Source of the DNA: Dactylonectria macrodidyma
Taxonomy: Eukaryota; Ascomycota; Sordariomycetes; Hypocreales; Nectriaceae
Assembly: GCA_020744425.1 (NCBI GenBank)
Contig: JAGMUV010000025.1
Coordinates: 868,001-932,000, forward strand
Reading direction: 5' to 3'
Length of the DNA stretch: 64,000 nt
Shown here: positions 37,201 through 45,761 of the stretch, piece after piece
Layout: each line of letters begins with the position of its first letter
How positions within the stretch are numbered: position 1 is the stretch's first letter
Notes under the pieces: model-generated
Told to the model about the DNA's origin: nothing
Database searches by the model: none
Seen by the model: only the letters and a program-made list of their open reading frames with translations
Position numbers and translations under genes: made by a program

Positions 37201-40200
37201 ATAGCTTTTTTAAATAATAATAGTAATTATTCATTTTATACTTTTATTTTATATTTAAGTATTAAGTACTAAGAGCTTAGTAAATATTCTATAATCCTTT
37301 AGTAATTCTATAATCTATAAGTATATATTTATAACGTATATAATAAGCAAGTCAGAAATACAAGCGAGTTAGAAAAGCATACTATATAGCTAAAATAAGT
37401 AATTTTATATTTATTAAAACTAGATATAAGACTTATTAAGATTTAAAAACACATTTTTAGAATAAATTAGAAAAAAAGTTATAAGATGGTATTTTTTTAA
37501 AGAATTTTAAAATTTTATTAAGCTGACTATAAGTAAAAATAGTAAAAAAAACAGTGCGAATTCTATATTACTAGCGCTATAAGTATGTATATCTTAAAAA
37601 AATTCTTAAAAATAATATATATTATAAATAAGCTAGGTTTAAAATTTTAGCTATTTTAGACCTAGTTTAATTTTTTAAGAAATTTTCTAAAATTTCATTT
37701 TAAGGTGTATTTTGTAATTTCCGACTCGCTTGTATTTCTAACTCGCTTGTATTTCTGACTCGCTTGTATTTCTGACTCGCTTGTATTTCTGACTCGCTTA
37801 TTATATATATTAATCTTATTATTATATTTAATTACTTTAACTTTAATAGAGTATTAGACCTTTAGTATCTTAAAGAAATAAGTAATTACTAAATATAATA
37901 TAAGTATTAACTGATTATTTATATAATAATTTTATAAATAATTAATAGCTCTATTTATAAAGATCTAAATTAATATATATTTAGTATAACCTTAGGTTAT
38001 AAAATAGAAATTAAGAGTAATATAATTACCTAGCCTTACTTTAGTTATTACTTCTTATAAAGCCTATTTAATTATTTAATAAGCCTTTACTATACTATAA
38101 GCATTATAGTTAATAATTATAATTCTTTATAGTCCTTTAGGCTCTTTTATCTTCAGTCTAATGCCCTTTAAAGCGCTTATTAAGTACTTAAGAGTATTAA
38201 GGCCTAGATAATTTAACTATTAATATTATATAATAGTATTTCTTTAGAAAGGTTATTTATAAGTCTATAATATATGCTTTTATCTCTTTTAAGGTTAATT
38301 AGAGAGGAGTATTACTAAGCTATTAGTAAGTGCTTATTAAGTATTTAATATAATTAATTAGCTCTCCTTCTTTTTAAAGACCTACTATCCTTCTTACTTA
38401 TTAATAGTTCTAAAGAAGGTTTTATTTAATCTCTTAAGATAATTATTTCTTAGTCTTATATTCTACTAAATACTTTACTTTCTTAGCTTTAAGAAGGATA
38501 TAAGGTTTATAATAAGAGCTATATATAGTATAATATTAAAGACTATAAGCTTCTTTAATAAACTATTAATAGCTATTAGAGTAATAGTTCTTTTATTATA
38601 TTTATTAATTAATACTTATTATATACTTAATTAGAAAAAGTCTTTTAAAAGAGCTACTTATAGGTTCTTTATTCTTATTATATTATAAAAGATATTTAGT
38701 ATTACTCCTAAGTCTAAAAGGATAGAATCTTATAATAAATAGTATTTACTAACTATTAGAGCAGTATTTATATTATAGGACTCTATTAATCTAAGTTATA
38801 TAAACCCTTTTAGTTTAATCTTTCTAATCTAATTAAATAGGTTATTTTCATTCCTTTTAATCTACTACTTAATATAGTTAGTAATATACTTAATAAGTAG
38901 AAATCCTTATAGTATCTCTTTAGAAAGGCATAGTAATATTATATAAGTAAATAGAAGAGATAGTATACTAAGTACTTAGATTTTTTATTATTTCTAATAC
39001 TCTAATAGAAATGCTTTTTACTTCCGCTCTTTTACTAAGCATTCTTTAAATAACCTTTATCTTATTCTTTTTAACTACTTTTACTATAAAAAGCACTTAG
39101 TATAATTCTTGCCTTTTTTAAAGGCTCTAGCTAATTACTAATCACTATATAAATATCTACTATAACTAGCCTAATAGTAAGAATACTAGCTCTAACCTAA
39201 AGGGTCTAGGTTATACTATAAGTATTAATCTATAACTCTATTAATATAAATTATAAAGTATTAGTTAAGTTATTAAGCTATTAATTAGGCTTTATTACTT
39301 TTTAAAGCTAAATATTCTAAGCTTTATTAATAGTATTTTTTTAATATATAAGTTAATTACTAATTATTTAATAGATTATAATCTTATTTAAGCGCAGTTT
39401 AATTAGTATTTTATAGTATACTTAATAAGCCTTTTACTTATATTTATCTTTAGTAAAAGAAAACTTATTATAAAGTGACTAAATCTATTTAATAAGAGAT
39501 TTCTTATTTAAATAATAATACTAAAAATAGGTTTTATTAATTATATTTATAATCTAGTCTTTAATAATCTTTATTTTCTTAATTATTTATAAGTATAGTT
39601 TATTATAATACTTATAGTTAGTTTATAATATATTATATATTTAAAAACCCTTTTTTATTAGTTTATTAATATCTTAAGCTTAAATAGCTATATTATTCCT
39701 TTTTTAAAAGGTTAGATTATTATTATCTATTTAAATTATAATTATATTAATACTTTAAGTAAAGGTTAATAGAATATTAATAAGCATTCTATAATTACTT
39801 AATATATATTTCTTATAGAACTTCTTAATATTTAGAAGAGTTAGTATTATAAGTATAAGCTCTAGCTTATTAATATTTATAAGATTAAAGAAGTCTTAAA
39901 AGTTCTCTCTCTTAGCCTTTATCTTAAGTATTTTAAACCAAATAATCTAAATATCTTTTATAATAAGCTTAGTAATTAAATTAATTATTATTATTCTTAA
40001 TAAGTATTTTATAAATACTTATATATAATCTATACTTAGTTAAGTATTTAATTAAGTAATAATATAGTATATAAGACTCTTAATTATTAGAAAGCTAATA
40101 TAGTACTTAGATAACTTAATTATATATATATTATCTATATATATTTAGGAGGTCTTCTGGCTATAATTATATATATATTCTAATTATTACTAAAAGTAGG

Positions 40201-40293
40201 GGCCTAAAGTATCTATACTAATAGGCAGTCTTAACCCAGCAGGTCACTACATGACCGCCCGATCAAGTGCTTTATATATAATCCAATCTAACA
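34285..40293 (-). mobile_element. Ty1/copia LTR retrotransposon, full length, RIP-inactivated (family 1, inverted copy)
   Basis: LTRs of 209 bp at 40,085-40,293 (5') and 34,285-34,493 (3') match those at 7,065 and 12,387. The target duplication is ATATA (34,280-34,284 and 40,294-40,298). Subtracting the TIR element at 37,334-37,810 and its TA leaves 5,530 bp against 5,531 bp for the first copy. All coding frames are destroyed by C-to-T/G-to-A changes. The 5' LTR at 40,085-40,293 keeps normal C and G near its outer end (GACCGCCCGATC), where it meets unmutated DNA. Confidence 0.88.
37334..37810. mobile_element. TA-flanked TIR element, copy 4 (477 bp), expanded right arm
   Basis: Ends ACGTATATAATAAGC and its complement; TA at 37,332-37,333 and 37,811-37,812. 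The matching part of the other copia copy (about 9,540-9,560) has the uninterrupted site with one TA, which verifies the insertion. The left arm has two 17-bp units. The right arm has five CTCGCT (GCGAGT) motifs at 37,725, 37,742, 37,759, 37,776 and 37,793, exactly 17 bp apart. Confidence 0.88.
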
Positions 40294-40943
40294 ATATAAG
40301 TCATAATAGCACTCGCCTTCAGACAGAGCAATGACCGCGTAGTGGCGGACCTGAAGGCATTAAGAAAAAAAGGTACTATAATGCAGTATACAGAGTATAG
40401 AGTCCTCTACCCCTTTTCCCCACTTAAAATAACTGGCCGACCCTTTTCTTTACTGCCGTGCGTTGCGCGTTGCTTACTGGCTGCTTAGTGGCTTATAAGG
40501 ATGTTTGGCCGGACGCGTCTGGCGACAAAATCGTCGCGTTTGAACTGCGCTTCGCAGCCTACCCGGGACTCCTTCAATATATGAGGCGATCGACGTTCAA
40601 ATCGATTGAGCGGTGCGTCTAATCCATCGATATCGATCGATTGACAGGTCCGATCGATATAATCGAAATCGAAATCGAATCGATCAAATCGATCAAATCG
40701 ATCAAATCGATCATACGATCGATTTCGAAGCTTGCTCTGGGTAACCTACGACTAAATCTGACCCACTTACTCTTAAACCCGCCAGACCAAGACCCAGTAT
40801 CACATCGGCAAAGAATTTTGAGACACAAACTACCATTTCATGAGGTACTGAATCAAGTATTCATTCTGCCTTAGAAAAGCAATGCGAACAGATGTATACC
40901 CAGTTTAGCAACTACGCTAGAAGTTGTGCTTCCAACTTAGCTT
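40294..40943. other. boundary between RIP island and gene island, with an ATCGA simple repeat
   Basis: Composition changes sharply from AT-rich to normal just right of the LTR. At about 40,625-40,735 there is a run of ATCGAT/ATCAAATCG units (GATCAAATCGATCAAATCG), a short minisatellite. The 3' untranslated part of the minus-strand gene ending at 40,944 should lie here. The small frames across the repeat are chance. Confidence 0.55.
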
Positions 40944-42014
40944 CTAATCGGTGTGTTTCAAAATCCAAATCGTCCCACTTCCGTTTGATCGATACAGAGC
41001 TACGTGGTTGCTCTGCTTCTGGCCATCATAGTCAAACGCTATCACCTTATCCTCCGGGCTCCTCAAGTCGTAGCCACCAACACCTCGCCCAGGATCGCCC
41101 TCCGCATGCACCGCCTGAAACGCCCCCCCGGCTCGTTTCACTACCCAAAACGTGCCGGTTCCGGGTCTGTAGAGAGCGACATGGTCATTTTTGCCACTTC
41201 GGTTCCAGTCGAAAGCCATGGCCACATCTCTCGGACTCCGAAGGTCGTAATTTCCAAGACCGCTTCCAGGATCGCCCTGGCAGTAAACTGTGGAGAAGGT
41301 CCCGCCTGTATTTTTCAATACCCAGAATGTCCCCGTTCCAGGCCGGTACAGTGCAATGTGATCCATGTTGCCGCTGCTATCCCAGTCGAAGGCAAAGGCT
41401 CTGTCAGCTTTACTGCGCAGATCGTATCCGCCAATGCCGTTGCCGGGATCACCTTGCCGATATACGGCGTCCCAACTGCCAGTCTCGGACTTTTTCAGGA
41501 TCCACATTGTTCCGGTTCCAGGTCGATAAAGAGCGAGATGGTCCAAACAGCCGGAGTGATTGTAGTCGAGGGCGAACATGCGATCTTCCCCACTCCTAAG
41601 GTCATAGCCTCCAATACCAGACCCTCCGTGGCCCTGGGCGTAGACAGCAATGTACCTATTGCCTTGTCTTTTCAGAATGAAGATAGCCCCGAAGCCAGGC
41701 CGATAGAGGACAATGTGGTCGAGCTTTCCGCTGCTTTCGTAGTCAAAAGCAAAAGCCGCATCATTGGGATGCTTCAGATCGTAACCACCGACACCTCTGC
41801 CTGGGTCACCCTCGCGATAAACGGCAGTGAAATTAGCGCCATCCCTGCGTACGATCCAGAATGTGCCTGTATTGGGTCGGTAGAGGGCGAGATGATCCAT
41901 TTTGCCGGATGAATTGTAATCAAGGGCAAAAACACGGTCACTTCCTGACCGCAGATCATACCCACCGATGCCACCGCCGGGTTCGCCTTGGCAATACACT
42001 GGAGTAAAACCCAT
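40944..42014 (-). CDS. six-repeat beta-propeller/lectin-like protein (356 aa)
   Basis: ATG 42,014 to TAG 40,944, one coding exon. Almost the whole protein is six tandem repeats of 58-60 residues with consensus GDPG-G-GGYDLRS--D-AFAFD, then SG--DH-ALYRPGTGTFWILK. The last unit is the most diverged (SNHVALYRSNGSG). The Asp/Asn/Gly-rich segment (FDYNSSGKMDH) resembles FG-GAP/VCBS-type blades, so a six-bladed propeller binding sugar or protein is likely by inference. No signal peptide or membrane segment is seen. A 65-nt intron in the 5' leader (42,029-42,093: GTATGT, GCTAAC branch, TAG) supports active transcription in a fungus, and an in-frame stop just upstream fixes the start. It lies on the strand opposite the toxin-complex gene, 3.7 kb away. 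Catalytic function is not indicated. Confidence 0.85.
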   Translation of the reverse strand: MGFTPVYCQGEPGGGIGGYDLRSGSDRVFALDYNSSGKMDHLALYRPNTGTFWIVRRDGANFTAVYREGDPGRGVGGYDLKHPNDAAFAFDYESSGKLDHIVLYRPGFGAIFILKRQGNRYIAVYAQGHGGSGIGGYDLRSGEDRMFALDYNHSGCLDHLALYRPGTGTMWILKKSETGSWDAVYRQGDPGNGIGGYDLRSKADRAFAFDWDSSGNMDHIALYRPGTGTFWVLKNTGGTFSTVYCQGDPGSGLGNYDLRSPRDVAMAFDWNRSGKNDHVALYRPGTGTFWVVKRAGGAFQAVHAEGDPGRGVGGYDLRSPEDKVIAFDYDGQKQSNHVALYRSNGSGTIWILKHTD

Positions 42015-42028
42015 GATGTTTGCTTCTT

Positions 42029-42093
42029 CTAAGAGTAGAGTATGTTAGCAATAGTACGTGCGTAGGAAACGGGAGGAAATGAAACAAACATAC
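42029..42093 (-). other. predicted 5'-leader intron (65 nt)
   Basis: Donor GTATGT at 42,093-42,088, branch point GCTAAC at 42,049-42,044, acceptor TAG at 42,031-42,029. All three match fungal consensus signals. Joining the flanks gives TAA in frame before the ATG at 42,014, so the intron is untranslated. Confidence 0.65.
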
Positions 42094-43575
42094 ATTAGAT
42101 AAAAATTTCCTAGGGTGCTTGAAGTTCGAGGTCTGAAGATGACAGACGATTGCCTGTCGGAAGTACGACACGGGTTATGCGCAATAGTAATTAGTTGGCT
42201 ATCTGAATGATGTGTAAATGAAGCCTTTGGGCAATTAAAACATAAATAAAGGGTCTAGACCCCATAGTCTGATAATAGCGTGCTCCTAGTTGGGCACCAT
42301 TGCATAGTCAATACATTGGAGACATGCAGAGCTATAGACGCGTCACTAGACAAGCTGAATGAATTATTAACAGACTCTCACCGCTTAGTGGGGGTATGTC
42401 TTGGACTTTCACTCGGTATAGGTTAGAAGGTTTGCATGAAAGCCTCTTGACCACTGTGAGACCGTACTAAGGCACACTCAGCTGGCCATTATCGAATGAT
42501 TGATACATTTGAGAAAACACATAGTGCAGAATGCACTCCCATTCTGGAGTAAGTGCGGGGGATGCTTTGTCTTGTTACTCATCATGAGCTAGATAGTTTG
42601 CATTAGCAGAATCGCCATCGCTGGAAGGTAAGGTGATGGTGGTCTCAGCCAGCCACTATTTAATAGTTTGTTAATAGGCATCTCACTGCTATACGCAAAT
42701 GTGGAGTAGTATTTGTATTGTTACTGATCATAAATTAAATAGTTTGCATTAGCAATGTCCCTCCTGCTGGGAAGATAAAGTGATGACAGTCTTAGCCAGC
42801 CACAGTTCAATAGTTTGCGAAAACGCTCCTCACCCCTTTAAGCAAGTGCGGGGTATTGTTTCTGTACTAAGGGGACAAGCAGTGCTGCAAAAAGGTCTTA
42901 GCCAGCCACACTTCAATAGTTTGTGAAAACGTAAGCAAGTGCGGGGTATTGGGACAAGTGGTGCTGCATGAGGGTGCGAAGGGACGGGTTTCTAGTGCGC
43001 TCCATTTGGAAATTGATCATAGGTGCATCAGCCACCACACATGGAACACGTCATGAAGCGGCGAAGAAGACCAAACGAGGATACTGTCGTTATCCAGATT
43101 TTCCAGTAGTTCGGGCATCCCTCGAAGTCCCGCGATTTTGACAAAGGTCACTTCTCCGTGAATCATAACGGGAGCGAGTCATTGCCCATTGCTTCCTCCC
43201 GCCTTCATATATTTCGAAAAACCAAAACTCCCGAAGAGCGAAACTGCTAGAATAGTTGGAACGTACAGATTGTGTTACGGAGAGCATAGTCACGAACATC
43301 ACGATATGCAGATAGCAGTGTCTCAACACCACACTTCCACTTAAACATGGCTTGATGAAGGAGTTGCTACATCAAAACTTACAAAGTGACGGTCTGAGGA
43401 TTCTTCGTCAAGTGGGCACAGTCGATAAAAAGAACCCCAGAAAATAGAAGCACAAACGATGCATCTTTATATGTGAAGTTCAGAGTTGTGCAAGGGAAAT
43501 ACTCGACGTAAGAGACACTGATGTCATGGCATTCTTGCTAGCTTTTGCAAATGTATCTAACAGCCCGTTGTCTCC
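42094..43575. other. intergenic with degenerate tandem units
   Basis: A set of imperfect tandem repeats lies at 42,540-42,975 (own entry). An 80-codon minus-strand frame (43,332-43,090) starts with a hydrophobic stretch (HIVMFVTMLSV) like a signal peptide but has no other support. The rest is unremarkable. Confidence 0.4.
42540..42975. repeat. degenerate tandem repeat, about four units of 90-160 bp
   Basis: Units share AAGTGCGGGGTATTG, an ATAGTTTGCATTAGCA block in the first two, and GTCTTAGCCAGCCACA then TTCAATAGTTTG. Unit starts lie near 42,551, 42,700, 42,844 and 42,933. Unit length shrinks rightward through internal deletions. Role unknown. Confidence 0.65.
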
Positions 43576-44697
43576 TCAATGGTAGTCACCTGGAACAACT
43601 ACGGCTGAATAGCTGAATCGCTTGTCGTCGTGCCAATCTTGAGTTGTCTCGAATCCAACCTCGACATTTGTCCATTCGTTTGCATCAGGAGCAGAGCCAT
43701 TCTTCTTGATGGATCCCGAGTACGCAAAAATTCTATCCTTCGTCTGAGAGCCGGTCCACTCTTCCCCAAGCAGAATCAACCTTTTGTCACTCTCAAGCAC
43801 CTTCAACGGGCCGACTCGCGATTTGAGGTTCTGCTTCCCAGAGGCCTTGAGCTTGCCATCGGAAGTTTCGATCGAGCCGTCATTTCGCAGAGGGATGTAG
43901 GCATAACATATGCCTTGGTGCATCTTGTGAGCTTCGAAGATGTACAGCCGGTTCTTCTTTTGCTCTAAATCCGGAAGAACCATTGCCGTAAACTGCCCAT
44001 GGACTTCAAAGCCAAGATCGACTTCAATATGCTCCCACTGAATAGAGTCGTTAGTGGGTAGCATAGGAAACTTGGCGTCCTTCACCAAGTCAACATGGAT
44101 GATGTTGCTGGAAGGACGTTCCACCCGCAAATAGTAGATGTACTTGATTTCTGCCCGAGCTGGCTTGAAAAGCTGAATGCCAGTTCCTATCGAGGCTGTC
44201 GACGTGGTGTTGAAGGGAAAAGTAGTCCACTTGTTGTTGTCCACGCGTCGAGCTGACGTGATGGTCGTTTGGGCGTCATCGTCCAACAGCGCCTTTTGGG
44301 CGACTCCAACACTAGCAACTCCTCCATTCTCTAGGATCAGGCTAGAGGCCGAAAGATAATTGGCCTTCAGGGGCGTGTGCTCGATGGACTCCAGACTGAA
44401 ATGGGATCCCAGGCGCCACACATTGACGATGTTGTAGGGACTCTCACTGTGAGGACCACCGTGGCATGACCAGACAATTTCTCCCGCTTGGTAGTCGAAA
44501 ACAGGATTCCCAGCCAGCACACTACCTGGATGGTCGTCATCATTTCGAGTAGTAATGATTTTGGGCCCACGGAGAGTCAAGCGTTTGATGTCGCCCCCAA
44601 GGGGTAGGTCTGCAATGTATGCTTGAACACGAAGAGGATACCCATTTGGAGTGTACCCAATTCTGAGGAAGGCGACTTTTTCTTCGTCGTTGCTCAT
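43576..44697 (-). CDS. hypothetical protein with weak internal repeats (373 aa)
   Basis: ATG 44,697 (MSNDEEKVAFLRIGYTPNGY) to TGA 43,576, one exon. The frame stays open 21 nt upstream but without ATG. No signal peptide, membrane helix or known catalytic motif is visible, so a soluble protein is expected. The second half has recurring elements: QWEHIEVDLGFEVHGQFTAM near residue 230 and EWTNVEVGFETTQDWHDD near residue 345, each with an aromatic/beta-rich block such as RLYIFEAHKM or RIFAYSGSIK nearby. This suggests beta-propeller-like or beta-sandwich repeats, by inference only. It is transcribed divergently from the toxin-complex gene across about 1.06 kb and in the same direction as the six-repeat gene. 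Codon use is normal, with no RIP damage. I do not recognise the family. Confidence 0.75.
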   Translation of the reverse strand: MSNDEEKVAFLRIGYTPNGYPLRVQAYIADLPLGGDIKRLTLRGPKIITTRNDDDHPGSVLAGNPVFDYQAGEIVWSCHGGPHSESPYNIVNVWRLGSHFSLESIEHTPLKANYLSASSLILENGGVASVGVAQKALLDDDAQTTITSARRVDNNKWTTFPFNTTSTASIGTGIQLFKPARAEIKYIYYLRVERPSSNIIHVDLVKDAKFPMLPTNDSIQWEHIEVDLGFEVHGQFTAMVLPDLEQKKNRLYIFEAHKMHQGICYAYIPLRNDGSIETSDGKLKASGKQNLKSRVGPLKVLESDKRLILLGEEWTGSQTKDRIFAYSGSIKKNGSAPDANEWTNVEVGFETTQDWHDDKRFSYSAVVVPGDYH

Positions 44698-45761
44698 TTT
44701 AGAGGCTGATAGTGACAATGTAGGACTTTGGGTCGAAAGAGAGGCTAAAGAGAATAGTGGATTGTGCTCGGAATGGAAATAGCTGATGGCGATGAGAAGG
44801 TCGCCGCCTCCCGTATATCGTTGAACTTGACATGATATTCGAAAAGTAGTCGAGACTATTCAATTTGGTTACCCCGCCTTTAGTCAATAGTCCGCAATAG
44901 TCTTAGGGTTATGGCGCTAAAAATGAAGCCTAGCAGGTCTCACATGTCTCATCATCATATTCAAACTAAGCTGATGAATAGTCTGGCTGCAATGCAATGC
45001 AAGACTGAGTTGACTAGTTTCAGGCCGCGACGCATCTACAGTACGTGATGAGTTGTGGCAATATAGCCAATAGCGCCGAGCGGGGTACTTCAAAACGGGT
45101 TTCGTGCATGTACTAAATTTGAATTTGACACTATTGTAGCGGATCAGCCAGCCACTTTCTAACCTCATTCATCTTCATCGTCGAGGTGCATGATTTTCGA
45201 GACATGATTACGATAGTGCCTCCTCTGAGACATGCGTGACTTGTGCGGTCGAGACTCTATATGGCTGGTCTAGCGTCCCTTTTATTGTTTGATAACGCGT
45301 CTGCAGCCTCTTTTGGAACTATTGACAACCAGTGCGCTCCATTCAGCCAGTGTGCCGCATACGGTCAACTTTTCCTGCTCTCCACAAGACTGCTGTCCAC
45401 AAGACTACTCTCGCAAGTTATTCGAGAATGAATACCATCACGTCATGACTCAGATTACAAACAAGCGGTCTGGACTGATGACTTGGCAATTGTCGCTGAT
45501 TTGTCCGGGTCTGTATAGTGACATGTCGCAACTTGACCGCCAGTCGGGACTGTCCAGCTAGCAATCGTCCCAGACGCGTCCCCGATTCGGAATGTGGCAG
45601 TCTACGCGGTTCTCTAGCTCTTCATTTCTGAACAGAGGCTTCATTACCCAAAGAAAATACTATGAAAGGGAGAACTGAGGCCAGAGTCATTCCTGAGTGA
45701 CAAGTTCTTCATTCTTTGTTTCCGATTCTCTTGACCTACTTGCCCTCATCACTATACGATC
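44698..45761. promoter_or_regulatory. divergent intergenic region between the 373-aa gene and the toxin-complex gene
   Basis: The 1,064 bp must contain both 5' leaders and promoters. No TATA box or binding site can be assigned with confidence. A pyrimidine-rich stretch (TTCTTCATTCTTTGTTTCCG, about 45,706-45,725) lies 35-55 bp before the ATG at 45,762, typical of fungal start regions. A short signal-peptide-like frame occurs at 45,261. Confidence 0.4.
45261..45431 (+). pseudogene. short ORF with signal-peptide-like start, possible gene remnant
   Basis: ATG 45,261 gives a 56-residue frame whose first ~16 residues (MAGLASLLLFDNASAA) look like a cleavable signal peptide, followed by a Cys-containing mature start (NQCAPFSQCAAYG). 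An overlapping frame (to 45,561) carries further Cys (CSPQDCCPQD) where the first turns repetitive. Together they could be a frameshifted or spliced small secreted Cys-rich protein. No family recognised, and chance is a real alternative. Confidence 0.25.

Noticed and set aside
41004..41912. 302-codon plus-strand frame opposite the six-repeat gene
   Set aside because: It is antisense to a highly regular repeat protein. Its apparent order mirrors the repeat periodicity of the other strand.
42540..42975. CRISPR-like array
   Set aside because: Units are long, diverged and unequal in spacing, in a eukaryotic context; no cas genes. It is a degenerate tandem repeat.
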